A stretch of DNA of 64,000 bases from Flavobacterium sp. 83 (GTDB lineage: Bacteria; Bacteroidota; Bacteroidia; Flavobacteriales; Flavobacteriaceae): positions 868,001 to 932,000 of the forward strand of contig NZ_JQMS01000001.1 in the NCBI RefSeq assembly GCF_000744835.1. Direction: 5' to 3'. Position numbers and translations under genes: made by a program. The notes under the pieces are model-generated. The model made no database searches. It saw only the letters and a list, made by a program, of their open reading frames with translations, and had not been told where the DNA came from. Positions 9,049 through 17,509 of this stretch are shown piece after piece; within the stretch, counting starts at the first letter, position 1, and every line of letters begins with the position of its first letter.

Positions 9049-11016
9049 ATGAAAACCGGAAAACAAAAAATAATTCTAGCAACAAAAATACTTAGTGTAT
9101 TATTTGTGGCTCTAATTGTTGCCTTTTACATCTTTCGTGATGCGGTTTTACAACAGACCATTGCAAAGGTTTCCAATGAAATGGATGTTGATTACAACAG
9201 TACTTTCTCTGTTAAAAAAGCTTCTTTTGACGGACTCTCAGGAATTGATCTCTCCGATGTAGTATTAGCACCGAAAAATGCCGATACTCTTTTTAAAATA
9301 CAAAAACTAAAAACGAGTGTCAATCTTTGGCAATTACTGGCAGGTAATGTGCAACTGGGAACTTTAGAAATAAAGAATGGTTTTGTACAACTCGTAAAGA
9401 AAGGGAAAGTGAGAAATTTTGATGCCTTTCTAAAAAAAGATAAGCAAACAGAAATAGCGAACGAAAAAAGAGATTACGCTCAATTCGCCTACAGAATTAT
9501 CTCAAAAGCGCTGAATTTAGTTCCAACCGATATGGTTTTGGACAATCTTTCCTTTAGATTGGATGACAATGGGAAAAAAGCGATGATTAATTTGCAAAAA
9601 TTGAGATTGGTCAATAAGCAGCTTGAAACTTCAATAAAAGTCCAAACCAATACCTTTACACAACGTTGGAAAATCAAAGGATTTGCAGATCCAAGAAATA
9701 AAAAAGCCGATATTCGTTTTGTTAACATTGATACCGGCGCCATTAAAGTTCCTTATTTTGACGAACGTTTCAACCTAAAATCGAGTTTTGAATCCATTCG
9801 ATTGAATCTTGAAAAGATTGATAAAGACGGTGACGAATTGCATATTGATGGCTTTATGGCTATTACTAATTTGAAAATAAATCATCCAAAAATTGCCAGT
9901 AAAGATGTTATAATCAAAAATGCTAAATTTGATTATAGATTCTTATTAGGTTCTGATTTTATTTCAATAGACAGTACTTCAACGGTTCAATTCAACAAAG
10001 TAAAATTCCATCCTTATGTAGCTTATGAAACCGAGGAAGACACCATTTACAAGCTCAAAGTAGCCATCCCAAAAATGAAGGCACAGGATTTTATCGCTTC
10101 GCTTCCCGATGGTTTATTCACCCATTTTCAAGGAATGGAAGCCGAAGGCAATTTTGACTACAACTTGAATTTCATGTTCAATAAAAACAAACCCAACCAA
10201 CTGGTTTTTGACAGTAGATTGAATAAAGAAAATCTAAAAATTACAAAATACGGCGAAGCAAATCTTAATAAACTCAATGGAGAATTTATTTATCGGGCAC
10301 TTATAAAAAATGTATTGCAACGTCCAATTTTAGTTGGCTCAGCAAATCCAAATTATACGCCTTTGGACCAAATTTCCCCTTATTTAAGAAAATGTGTCTT
10401 AACAACCGAAGATCCGTCGTTCTTTTCACATCACGGTTTTATCAGCGAAGCATTCAAACAATCAATCGTAAAAAATATAAAAACCAAAAAGTTTTCCCGC
10501 GGTGCCAGTACCATCAGCATGCAGTTGATAAAGAATGTTTTTCTTACCCGAGAAAAAACAGTCTCGCGCAAACTGGAAGAAATTTTACTGGTTTACATTC
10601 TGGAAAATAACAGAATTGTAAGCAAGGAACGCATGCTGGAAGTATATTTTAATATTATCGAATGGGGTCCAAATGTATATGGAATTGGCGAAGCGAGTCG
10701 GTTTTATTTCCAGAAAAATCCTTCAGAATTGAACTTAAATGAATGCCTTTATCTTGCCCGAATTATTCCAAGTCCAAGAAAATTCATGTACCAGTTTAAT
10801 GACCAGGGGATGTTAAAAGATTTTGCTATGAAACAAGAATCTTTCTTAACTAATATCATGTTTAGAAGAGGGCTTTTGAGTCCTGACGATACCATTTACA
10901 AAACACAACCGATACTAATTTCAGGGCCTGCAAAAACATTTTTAAGGATAAAAGCTCAAGATACTACACAAATAAAAATCGATTCTTTGGCTGTTGACGA
11001 AGAATTTGATCTTTAA
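9049..11016 (+). CDS. AsmA-like / GT51 peptidoglycan glycosyltransferase fusion
   Basis: A 655-residue membrane-anchored protein: one N-terminal membrane segment (ILSVLFVALIVAFYIF), about 380 residues of AsmA/DUF3971-like repeating beta-structure, then a GT51 domain (about 430-590). GT51 polymerises lipid II into glycan strands. Its motifs are intact: TTEDPSFFSHHGF with the catalytic Glu at about 454, RGASTISMQL at about 484-493, and later EVYFNIIEWGPNVYGIGEASRFYF. No transpeptidase domain follows, so this is not a class A PBP; it is a monofunctional glycosyltransferase carrying a large periplasmic extension. Normal MtgA proteins are about 240 residues, so the AsmA-like half is the unusual part. 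A hairpin separates it from the convergent aldo/keto reductase. Confidence 0.85.
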   Translation: MKTGKQKIILATKILSVLFVALIVAFYIFRDAVLQQTIAKVSNEMDVDYNSTFSVKKASFDGLSGIDLSDVVLAPKNADTLFKIQKLKTSVNLWQLLAGNVQLGTLEIKNGFVQLVKKGKVRNFDAFLKKDKQTEIANEKRDYAQFAYRIISKALNLVPTDMVLDNLSFRLDDNGKKAMINLQKLRLVNKQLETSIKVQTNTFTQRWKIKGFADPRNKKADIRFVNIDTGAIKVPYFDERFNLKSSFESIRLNLEKIDKDGDELHIDGFMAITNLKINHPKIASKDVIIKNAKFDYRFLLGSDFISIDSTSTVQFNKVKFHPYVAYETEEDTIYKLKVAIPKMKAQDFIASLPDGLFTHFQGMEAEGNFDYNLNFMFNKNKPNQLVFDSRLNKENLKITKYGEANLNKLNGEFIYRALIKNVLQRPILVGSANPNYTPLDQISPYLRKCVLTTEDPSFFSHHGFISEAFKQSIVKNIKTKKFSRGASTISMQLIKNVFLTREKTVSRKLEEILLVYILENNRIVSKERMLEVYFNIIEWGPNVYGIGEASRFYFQKNPSELNLNECLYLARIIPSPRKFMYQFNDQGMLKDFAMKQESFLTNIMFRRGLLSPDDTIYKTQPILISGPAKTFLRIKAQDTTQIKIDSLAVDEEFDL

Positions 11017-11026
11017 TTTAAAAAAC

Positions 11027-11059
11027 AACCCTGTCAGGTTTTTGAACTCTGACAGGGTT
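11027..11059 (+). terminator. Terminator-like hairpin between convergent genes
   Basis: Perfect 10-bp stem AACCCTGTCA / TGACAGGGTT with a 13-nt loop. It lies 10 bases after the GT51 stop and 40 bases from the 3' end of the convergent aldo/keto reductase, so it may serve both. The T tract is short (TTTCTT), so confidence in termination is moderate. Confidence 0.65.
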
Positions 11060-11098
11060 TCTTGAAGATTTAAATTTATGTTTTTTATTTTCTACAAA

Positions 11099-12136
11099 TT
11101 ACGGTGCAGGATCAGGAAATACGGCCTGAACTTCGTCAATTGCTTTTAAGATTTCATCAGAAAGTGAAATATGAATTGTATCAATATTTTCTTTTAATTG
11201 TTCCATTGTGGTGGCGCCAATAATCGTGCTGGTTACGAACGGTTGTTGTTCTATGAATGCCAAAGACAATTCAGTCAAGGTCAGTCCATTTTTCTTGGCA
11301 ATTTCCTGATACAATCGAGTAGCTTCATAACATTGCTCGCTGTTGTATCTTGAAAATTGAGGGAACAAATTGATTCTGGCCTTTGGAAGACTTTCACCTG
11401 TTAGGAATTTACCTGACAAAACGCCAAAAGCCATTGGCGAATACGCTAATAATCCCACATTTTCTCTCATACAAATCTCAGCAGAACCCGCTTCAAAAAG
11501 TCGGTTTAGTAACGAATATGGATTTTGAATCGTTTTTATTTTTGGCAAATTATGGTATTTGCTTTCTTCCAGAAAACGCATAATTCCCCAAGGCGTTTCA
11601 TTAGAAAGCCCAATGTGTTTGATTTTTCCTTCTTTAACGAAACCGTCTAAGGTTTCGAGAACATTGTGAATATTATCTTCCCAACCATCTTCTTGCACTT
11701 TGAAACCGCGTTGCCCAAAAAAGTTGGTTTTGCGTTCTGGCCAATGCAACTGATACACATCAAGATAATCGGTTTGTAATCGTTGTAAACTTTGGTCTAA
11801 TGCAAACTTGATACTGGCTGGCGAAAAATCATTTTTCTCACGCATATACGTGAAATTAGGATTTGGTCCCGCAATTTTTGAAGCCAAAACTACTTCTTCT
11901 CTTTTTCCTGTTTTTTTGAACCAGGTTCCAAGAATTTTCTCGGTACTTCCGTAGGTTTCCTGACGCGCCGGAACAGAATACATCTCGGCAGTATCAAAGA
12001 AATTGACTCCTCTTTCAAGAGCATAATCCATTTGTGCATGACCGTCAGCTTCCGTATTTTGTTGTCCAAAAGTCATGGTTCCAAGGCAAATTTTGCTGAC
12101 TTTTATATCGGTATTCGGTAAAGTAGTATATTTCAT
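11099..12136 (-). CDS. Aldo/keto reductase (Tas-like)
   Basis: A 345-residue NADP(H)-dependent oxidoreductase with an (alpha/beta)8 barrel. The catalytic tetrad is visible: Asp48 and Tyr53 in FFDTAEMYS, Lys87 in LASKIAG and His131 in YQLHWPER. The insertion with ETYGSTEKILGTW and the ERKTNFFGQRGF loop resembles Escherichia coli Tas rather than the shorter DkgA-type enzymes. The physiological substrate is unknown. It is a single gene transcribed from a TAnnTTTG promoter 34 bases upstream. Confidence 0.9.
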   Translation of the reverse strand: MKYTTLPNTDIKVSKICLGTMTFGQQNTEADGHAQMDYALERGVNFFDTAEMYSVPARQETYGSTEKILGTWFKKTGKREEVVLASKIAGPNPNFTYMREKNDFSPASIKFALDQSLQRLQTDYLDVYQLHWPERKTNFFGQRGFKVQEDGWEDNIHNVLETLDGFVKEGKIKHIGLSNETPWGIMRFLEESKYHNLPKIKTIQNPYSLLNRLFEAGSAEICMRENVGLLAYSPMAFGVLSGKFLTGESLPKARINLFPQFSRYNSEQCYEATRLYQEIAKKNGLTLTELSLAFIEQQPFVTSTIIGATTMEQLKENIDTIHISLSDEILKAIDEVQAVFPDPAP

Positions 12137-12169
12137 AATTAAGGAAATTGTATTTTAATTTTTCAAAAA

Positions 12170-12177
12170 CAAAGATA
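12170..12177 (-). promoter_or_regulatory. -7 promoter element for the aldo/keto reductase
   Basis: Minus-strand TATCTTTG (consensus TAnnTTTG), 33 bases upstream of the ATG at 12136. Confidence 0.5.
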
Positions 12178-12237
12178 AAATTAGTTTGTTGTTTAGATTT
12201 GCTGTTAACACAAAATTGAGAAACGTTTACAAAAAAT

Positions 12238-12298
12238 AACCGCTAATTCGCAAATTAAAACCTCTCAATCGAAAGATAAAATTAGCGAATTAGCGGTT
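12238..12298. repeat. Dispersed long hairpin, copy 1
   Basis: Arms AACCGCTAATTCGCAAATT (12238-12256) and its inverted partner at 12280-12298 pair over 19 positions with one mismatch, around a 23-nt loop. Two related hairpins occur at 29071-29129 and 37431-37490. Confidence 0.8.
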
Positions 12299-12454
12299 AA
12301 AAAGGGTGCTTTAAACCATTAAATAAATTAAGTTTCATTAAGAATCAACGCTTAATTCTCTTAAAATCTTAATGGTGAAACTTGTTACTAACCTGAGTTT
12401 GATTATTATTTTACTAATAAATTGTATATCATTAATTTACAGTTAACTGATTTT

Positions 12455-12533
12455 CCTGCAAGGTCTTTTTTTTAACCTTGTAGGTATGTAAATCTAAAAA
12501 ATGGCACCTACAAGGTTTTGGAAACCTTGCAGG
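12455..12533. repeat. Nested double palindrome
   Basis: An outer pair (CCTGCAAGGT at 12455-12464 with AACCTTGCAGG at 12523-12533) encloses an inner perfect pair (AACCTTGTAGGT at 12474-12485 with ACCTACAAGGTT at 12506-12517). Each left arm can also pair with its neighbour, so two alternative folds exist. It lies 64 bases past the OmpA stop and might end that transcript, but no clean T tract follows. Confidence 0.65.
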
Positions 12534-12597
12534 ATTATAAACGGTATTAAAAATGAACACTTTAATAATCGAAATCAGGTTACTAGATATTTAAACC

Positions 12598-13539
12598 TTA
12601 ATTGATATCATTCAACATTTTAGAAATCTCGTCTAATCTTGGGGTTAAGATAATTTCGATTCTACGGTTTTTAGCTTTTCCTTCAGCGGTTGAATTGCTT
12701 ACCAAAGGAGAAAATTCTCCTCTTCCGGCAGCGGTTAGGTTTTCCTTATTGATTTTCTTGTTTTCACTCAAAATAGCAACTATTGCTGTGGCTCTTTTAG
12801 TTGATAAATCCCAGTTGTCTGCAATTGGTCCTGAACCTGCGAAAGCATCGTCATCTGTATGTCCTTCAATAAGAACTGAGATTTCCGGGTTATCACCCAA
12901 AACTTTTCCTAATTCTACAACTGCCTTTTTACCTTCGGAACCCACTGCCCAGCTTCCAGAATTGAAAAGCAGTTTGTTTTCCATGGAAACATATACTTTC
13001 CCGTTTTTTTGTTGAACTGTCAACCCTTTTCCTTCAAAGCTATTCAAGGCTTTAGACAAGGTTTCTTTTAATTTTTTCATGCTTGCTTCTTTGGCGGCAA
13101 TCAAAGATTCCAACTCATCTAAACGTTGTGCGCTTTTGTTTAAACGTTCTTGTTCTAATGCTAACGCTTTCCCTTTCTCGTCTAATTGATCCAACAAATC
13201 ACGATTTTTCTTCATGTTGCTTTGCAAAGCATCTCCGCTGTTTTTTTCTAAAGCAGCGTAGGAATCCTGCAACACTTTAAATTTATTTTGTGCAGCAGCA
13301 TAGTCGGCTTTCAATTTTTCCAGTTCCGATTTTGATTTGCTTAAATCTGATGTTAGAACACTTCGGTCCAATTCTAATTGATTTTTGGCTTTTAAAAGAT
13401 CTTCATTTTCATCCGTTAATCTTCTATTTTCTTTTTTTGAATCGGTGTACTTGCTTTCTAAGTCATTGTATATTTTCTTAGATACACATGAGCTTGAAAG
13501 TGCCAGTACCAGTAATCCGATGGAAACTCTTTTAATCAT
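12598..13539 (-). CDS. OmpA-family peptidoglycan-binding lipoprotein with coiled coil
   Basis: A 313-residue lipoprotein: signal peptide with lipobox SSSC (Cys18), a long charged coiled coil (about residues 25-165, heptads rich in Lys, Glu and Leu), and a C-terminal OmpA/MotB domain (about 180-305). The OmpA domain has the diaminopimelate-binding pattern VLIEGHTDDD...NWDLSTKRATAIV...GRGEFSPLVSN...NRRIEIIL. It probably tethers the outer membrane to the cell wall, with the coiled coil as a periplasmic spacer. It resembles the flavobacterial OmpA proteins of this length; a link to motility cannot be read from sequence. Confidence 0.9.
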   Translation of the reverse strand: MIKRVSIGLLVLALSSSCVSKKIYNDLESKYTDSKKENRRLTDENEDLLKAKNQLELDRSVLTSDLSKSKSELEKLKADYAAAQNKFKVLQDSYAALEKNSGDALQSNMKKNRDLLDQLDEKGKALALEQERLNKSAQRLDELESLIAAKEASMKKLKETLSKALNSFEGKGLTVQQKNGKVYVSMENKLLFNSGSWAVGSEGKKAVVELGKVLGDNPEISVLIEGHTDDDAFAGSGPIADNWDLSTKRATAIVAILSENKKINKENLTAAGRGEFSPLVSNSTAEGKAKNRRIEIILTPRLDEISKMLNDIN

Positions 13540-13603
13540 TTTATTAGTATTTATGTTGTTTCTATTGTTGTTTTGAAAGCAAAACGCAAATTATATTTGG
13601 ATG

Positions 13604-13688
13604 CCCTAGCCCCGATAAAAGTGAAAATCCTTTTTATTTTTATCTTTAAAAAATAAAAAGATTGTAACGGATAGCGGGAAATAGCTCC
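13604..13688 (+). ncRNA. Dispersed structured element, copy A (possible flavo-1-like RNA)
   Basis: About 85 nt beginning CCCTAGCCCCGAT, containing AATCCT, a central A/T hairpin (TTTTTAT...ATAAAAA), then GATTGTAACGGATAGCGGG and AAATAGCTCC. The same framework recurs at 35181, 41149 and 57326, always on the plus strand here, with the flanking blocks conserved and the central hairpin replaced by different but still pairing sequence. That pattern implies selection on RNA structure. Rfam has a flavobacterial ncRNA family called flavo-1 that this may represent; I could not check the match. Confidence 0.5.
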
Positions 13689-13690
13689 AG

Positions 13691-13710
13691 ATTGCTTTAT
13701 TCCTCGCAAT
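13691..13710. repeat. 20-bp dispersed sequence ATTGC(N10)GCAAT, copy 1
   Basis: Reads ATTGCTTTATTCCTCGCAAT. A near-identical copy (two mismatches) lies at 26776-26795. It has short inverted ends and directly follows the structured element at 13604. Confidence 0.5.
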
Positions 13711-13715
13711 GATTT

Positions 13716-14477
13716 TTATTCGATTTCTACCAAAATTGGGCAATGATCTGAATGTACCGCATCTGCAAGAATAACGGCTCTTTTGAGTTTATGTTTTAAG
13801 GTATCGCTAACTAAATTATAATCGATGCGCCAGCCCTTGTTGTTTCCTCTTGCTCCGGCGCGGTAACTCCACCACGAATATTGATGCGGTTCACTATTGA
13901 AATGGCGGAAACTATCCAAAAATCCAGACTTCATGAATCCATCGAGCCAGGCTCTTTCTTGTGGCAAAAACCCCGAAACGGTTTTGTTTCTGATGGGATC
14001 GTGAATGTCGATTGCTTCGTGACAAATGTTGTAATCGCCGCAGATAACCAGATTTGGTGTTTCTTTTTTGAGTTCGTCAATGTAGGTTTGAAAATCATCC
14101 ATGAACATAAACTTATGGTCTAATCGCTCGATATTTGTCCCAGATGGCAAGTACAAACTCATCACAGAAAAGTCATCGAAATCAGCCCTAAGGTTTCTTC
14201 CTTCAAAATCCATGTGGTGAATTCCAGTTCCGTGAACGACATTATTGGGTTTGATTTTAGAGAGAATAGCCACTCCACTATACCCTTTTTTTGTTGCCGA
14301 ATAATAATATTGATACGGATAACCCGCTTTTGTGATAGCATCTACCGGGATTTGTTCCTCGGTTGCCTTAATTTCCTGAAGACAAATAATATCAGGATTT
14401 GCGTGTTGCAACCAATCTATAAATCCTTTAGAAATGGCGGCTCTTATTCCGTTGACGTTGTATGAAATAATTCTCAT
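13716..14477 (-). CDS. xth: Exodeoxyribonuclease III (AP endonuclease)
   Basis: A 253-residue member of the exonuclease III/APE family acting in base excision repair, cutting DNA 5' to abasic sites. The metal-binding and catalytic blocks are intact: Asn7 in ISYNVNGIRAA, Glu35 in CLQEIKA, GDYNICHEAIDIHDP, the tryptophan-rich YSWWSYRAGARGNNKGWRIDY and the C-terminal catalytic HSDHCPI. The length is typical. It is transcribed in the same direction as the OmpA gene but separated from it by 176 bases holding two repeat elements, so it is probably its own unit. Confidence 0.95.
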   Translation of the reverse strand: MRIISYNVNGIRAAISKGFIDWLQHANPDIICLQEIKATEEQIPVDAITKAGYPYQYYYSATKKGYSGVAILSKIKPNNVVHGTGIHHMDFEGRNLRADFDDFSVMSLYLPSGTNIERLDHKFMFMDDFQTYIDELKKETPNLVICGDYNICHEAIDIHDPIRNKTVSGFLPQERAWLDGFMKSGFLDSFRHFNSEPHQYSWWSYRAGARGNNKGWRIDYNLVSDTLKHKLKRAVILADAVHSDHCPILVEIE

Positions 14478-14645
14478 TAAAGTGTTTTTTTGAATGTAAT
14501 TCGATAAATTATTACTAGCCTAAAGTTATCATGAACCCACTTTTAAATTTTATCGAAAAAATTTATATCGTTTTTATATGGATTTCAAATGTAACAAAAA
14601 AGTAGAAGTTTGATTCAGAAAAAGAGAGAAAATGGAGTTTTTTGC

Positions 14646-14653
14646 TATCTTTG
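14646..14653 (+). promoter_or_regulatory. -7 promoter element for the fused acyltransferase
   Basis: TATCTTTG matches TAnnTTTG and lies 27 bases before the ATG at 14681. I saw no convincing -33 TTG at the usual distance. Confidence 0.45.
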
Positions 14654-14680
14654 TTTCTTGCTCAAAAAAATTAAATATAC

Positions 14681-16483
14681 ATGGGTTTAGTAACCGCCAA
14701 AGAAGTCGCAAAAGCGATAAATGCAGATAAGTACGGAGTTCTTGGAACTTTTTCAGGCTGGATGCTCATGAAGGTGCTAAAAATTTCTACTTTAAACAAA
14801 GTATACGACAGAAACAAGCATTTGAAAGATGTTGATTTCCTGAACGGGATATTAGATGATTTACAAATAAAATTTGAAATCCCCGAAGAAGACTTAAAAC
14901 GCTTACCAAAAGAGGGGGCTTATATCACGATTTCAAACCATCCGTTAGGAGGAATTGACGGGGTTCTATTATTGAAATTAATGCTTGAAAGAGAGCCTAA
15001 TTTCAAAATTATCGCTAATTTCCTTTTGCATCGTATTGAGCCTCTTAAGAAATACATTATGCCGGTTAATCCTTTTGAAAATCATAAGGATGCTAAATCA
15101 AGCGTGGTAGGAATAAAAGAAACCCTACGTCATTTAAGTGACGGAAAACCATTGGGAATGTTTCCAGCGGGAGAAGTTTCAACGTATAAAGACGGGAAAT
15201 TAATGGTGGATAAACCCTGGGAGGAAGGAGCTATCAAAGTAATTAGAAAAGCACAAGTTCCTGTTGTCCCTATTTATTTTCACGCTAAAAACAGTCGATT
15301 ATTTTATTTGCTTTCTAAAATAAGCGGCACTTTTAGAACGGCAAAACTGCCTTCGGAAGTGTTTAGCCAGAAACACCGCGTAATCAAAGTGCGCATTGGT
15401 AAACCTATTTCGGTAAGTGAACAAAATGAACACGCAACAATAGAGGAATATTCGGAGTTTTTAAGAAAGAAAACGTACATGCTTGCGAATCCTTTCGAAA
15501 AAGAAAGTCCTTTTTTACCGACTCCTACTTTAAAAATCCCTAAAAGCCCAAAGAAAATTGTCACTGCCGCAAGTCAAGACAAAATGATTAAGGAAGTAGA
15601 TGCATTACGCAGTACGGATTGCCGACTTTTACAAAGTAAAAACTATGAAGTTTTCTTTACAGAAGCATCTAAGATTCCAAATATTCTCCATGAAATTGGC
15701 CGTCTTAGAGAAATTACTTTTCGAGAAGTGGGTGAAGGAACAAATGAACCCATTGATTTAGACAAGCACGACCAATATTATCACCACCTTTTTCTATGGG
15801 ATGCTGATGCCAATAAAATTGCCGGTGCTTATAGAATGGGATTGGGTTCAGAAATTTATCCTAAATACGGAATAAATGGTTTTTACCTAAACGATCTTTT
15901 TCGATTTGAACCCGAATTATATGATATGATGCACAAATCCATAGAAATGGGTCGCGCTTTTATCATTAAAGAATACCAACAGAAACCAATGCCGCTTTTC
16001 CTGCTTTGGAAAGGAATAATGCACACCACTTTACGTTATCCGGAACATAAATTTCTATTAGGTGGCGTGAGTATCAGCAATCAATTTTCAGATTTTTCAA
16101 AATCGCTGATGATTGAATTTATGAAGTCAAATTATTACGATCCGTATATTGCGCAATATATTCACCCGAAGAAAGCGTATAAGGTAAAACTAAAAGATGC
16201 CGATAAAGATTTCATTTTTAATGAAACCGAATCTGATTTGAATAAGTTTGATAAAATCATTGATGAACTGGAACCAGGAAGTTTGCGTTTACCGGTTTTG
16301 ATTAAAAAATACATCAAACAAAACGCAAAAGTGGTTGCTTTTAATGTCGATCCGCTGTTTAATAACGCCGTTGACGGATTAATGTACATCCGAATTGCCG
16401 ATATTCCGGAAAGCACCATGAAACCTGTAATGGAAGAATTTCAGGCTGAACTGGAACGAAAACTAAGCGAAAAAGAAGATTAA
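14681..16483 (+). CDS. Two-domain acyltransferase (OlsF-like: PlsC-type plus hemolysin-type GNAT)
   Basis: A 600-residue fusion. Residues 1-270 form a PlsC/lysophospholipid acyltransferase-like domain with the acceptor-site motif NHPLGGID (86-93) and FPAGEVSTYKDGK. Residues 320-560 form a GNAT-related N-acyltransferase domain like OlsB/GlsB (IGRLREITFREVGEGTNEPIDLDKHDQYYHHLFLWD, IAGAYRMGLG, SIEMGRAFI). Proteins of this build (OlsF) have been shown to make ornithine lipids by both N- and O-acylation, and related enzymes make glycine or serine lipids common in Bacteroidota. The inferred role is therefore synthesis of a phosphorus-free aminolipid at the membrane. It is monocistronic with its own promoter and terminator. 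Confidence 0.8.
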   Translation: MGLVTAKEVAKAINADKYGVLGTFSGWMLMKVLKISTLNKVYDRNKHLKDVDFLNGILDDLQIKFEIPEEDLKRLPKEGAYITISNHPLGGIDGVLLLKLMLEREPNFKIIANFLLHRIEPLKKYIMPVNPFENHKDAKSSVVGIKETLRHLSDGKPLGMFPAGEVSTYKDGKLMVDKPWEEGAIKVIRKAQVPVVPIYFHAKNSRLFYLLSKISGTFRTAKLPSEVFSQKHRVIKVRIGKPISVSEQNEHATIEEYSEFLRKKTYMLANPFEKESPFLPTPTLKIPKSPKKIVTAASQDKMIKEVDALRSTDCRLLQSKNYEVFFTEASKIPNILHEIGRLREITFREVGEGTNEPIDLDKHDQYYHHLFLWDADANKIAGAYRMGLGSEIYPKYGINGFYLNDLFRFEPELYDMMHKSIEMGRAFIIKEYQQKPMPLFLLWKGIMHTTLRYPEHKFLLGGVSISNQFSDFSKSLMIEFMKSNYYDPYIAQYIHPKKAYKVKLKDADKDFIFNETESDLNKFDKIIDELEPGSLRLPVLIKKYIKQNAKVVAFNVDPLFNNAVDGLMYIRIADIPESTMKPVMEEFQAELERKLSEKED

Positions 16484-16500
16484 TTTTCGAATTATAAATA

Positions 16501-16528
16501 AAAATCCCGTTTATGAACGGGATTTTTT
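16501..16528 (+). terminator. Rho-independent terminator (probably bidirectional)
   Basis: Stem AAAATCCCGTT / AACGGGATTTT with a TATG loop and a T tract, 18 bases past the acyltransferase stop and next to the 3' end of the convergent DUF2752 gene. An A tract on the other side makes it usable from both strands. Confidence 0.9.
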
Positions 16529-16539
16529 ATGTTTTATAA

Positions 16540-17004
16540 TTACCTCCAGATTGACTCTTTTAAAATAGCATCTAACGAATGGTTTTTTATAAAGAAAACC
16601 AATCTGATGATGTGATAAACAACAAGAAAGAATCCCAGACCATAAGCCAGTTTTTTATTATACAAAACAGCATTAAAATACTCTTTTTGGGTAATCAGTT
16701 CCATCGTTAAAACAACAATGGTAACAATACAGAATACAATCACAAAAGGACCTAATACATGATAGCTTATGGATTTATAAAAATCCCCCTCATAAAAATA
16801 AACCAATGATTTTGTAATTCCGCAACCCGGACATGGAAAACCTGTAACCATTTTAAAAGGACACAAAGACTGATCCGTTTCAAGATGATTGTCTCCATTA
16901 AAAAACATTAAAAAAAACGGAACCATCAGCGTTAATAAAGCGCCAATGATTCCGTAAACTTTGCGTTTTTCTTTAGTATTAATTGTATAATTTATTAATG
17001 TCAT
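16540..17004 (-). CDS. DUF2752 family membrane protein
   Basis: A 154-residue integral membrane protein with about three to four hydrophobic segments. It carries the DUF2752 signature CPFKMVTGFPCPGCGITKSLVYF (Cys-x-GC-G motif) followed by the short membrane-interface region HVLGP. The family's function is unknown. The gene start lies inside the end of the preceding gene (26-bp overlap), so the two small membrane proteins are co-translated and probably work together. Confidence 0.85.
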   Translation of the reverse strand: MTLINYTINTKEKRKVYGIIGALLTLMVPFFLMFFNGDNHLETDQSLCPFKMVTGFPCPGCGITKSLVYFYEGDFYKSISYHVLGPFVIVFCIVTIVVLTMELITQKEYFNAVLYNKKLAYGLGFFLVVYHIIRLVFFIKNHSLDAILKESIWR

Positions 17005-17362
17005 TTTGAACTATCATTGCAGCAATCATAGGAAAGAATAGCCCTAGAATCAATAACAAAACCGTATCGTCTTTTTGGCCTGAACCGGATCTATGATACA
17101 CTTCCGGAAGCCCGTCTCTGCCTGCCAAATAAAAGAAATAAACATTTACGGGATAACAACAACCTGCAAAAATTGCAATTGGTTGCGAGATAACTTCTCT
17201 TTCAGAAACCGCATTTAAAACTTCCGCAACTTTGATGTTCCAATAGATTAAATACAATCCGCAGGTTAAAAACCCAAAAATTAATACTAATACCGGATCT
17301 ACTTTAAAGACCGGAATAGGTTTTCTTGGAGTGTTCCAAGTTTCTTGTACAATTTCTTCCAT
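16979..17362 (-). CDS. Small DUF4234-like membrane protein
   Basis: A 127-residue protein with three hydrophobic helices. The pattern PVLVLIFGFLTCGLYLIYWNIKVAEVLNAV is typical of the DUF4234 family (FxxxGIYxxYWxYK). A short acidic, proline-rich N-terminus precedes it. Function unknown. It overlaps the DUF2752 gene by 26 bases; this pairing of two small membrane proteins recurs in Bacteroidota in my recollection. Confidence 0.7.
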   Translation of the reverse strand: MEEIVQETWNTPRKPIPVFKVDPVLVLIFGFLTCGLYLIYWNIKVAEVLNAVSEREVISQPIAIFAGCCYPVNVYFFYLAGRDGLPEVYHRSGSGQKDDTVLLLILGLFFPMIAAMIVQNDINKLYN

Positions 17363-17509
17363 TTTGGTTTGGTTTGGTTAAATTTAGTTAGTAAAAACAC
17401 AATGTAATTTGGCTCTCAAAGTTCAATTCAAACTCTTCAATATCCAAAATCATAAGACTGTATTTAAACAAAATTGTTACACCTGCCTCAGATAAATTTA
17501 TATTTTTAT

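Larger units (their letters stand above)
12137..12597. other. 461-bp intergenic region rich in palindromes
   Basis: This gap lies between the aldo/keto reductase promoter and the 3' end of the OmpA lipoprotein gene. I see no protein gene. It holds a reductase promoter, one copy of the dispersed long hairpin (12238-12298) and a nested double palindrome (12455-12533). Confidence 0.7.

Noticed and set aside
12602-13015. 137-codon plus-strand frame opposite the OmpA lipoprotein
   Set aside because: Fully antisense to a clear OmpA domain; no family pattern and wrong residue composition.
13604-13688. Riboswitch controlling a neighbouring gene
   Set aside because: The copies are not consistently upstream of or co-directional with genes of one pathway; copies A and D are antisense to their neighbours.
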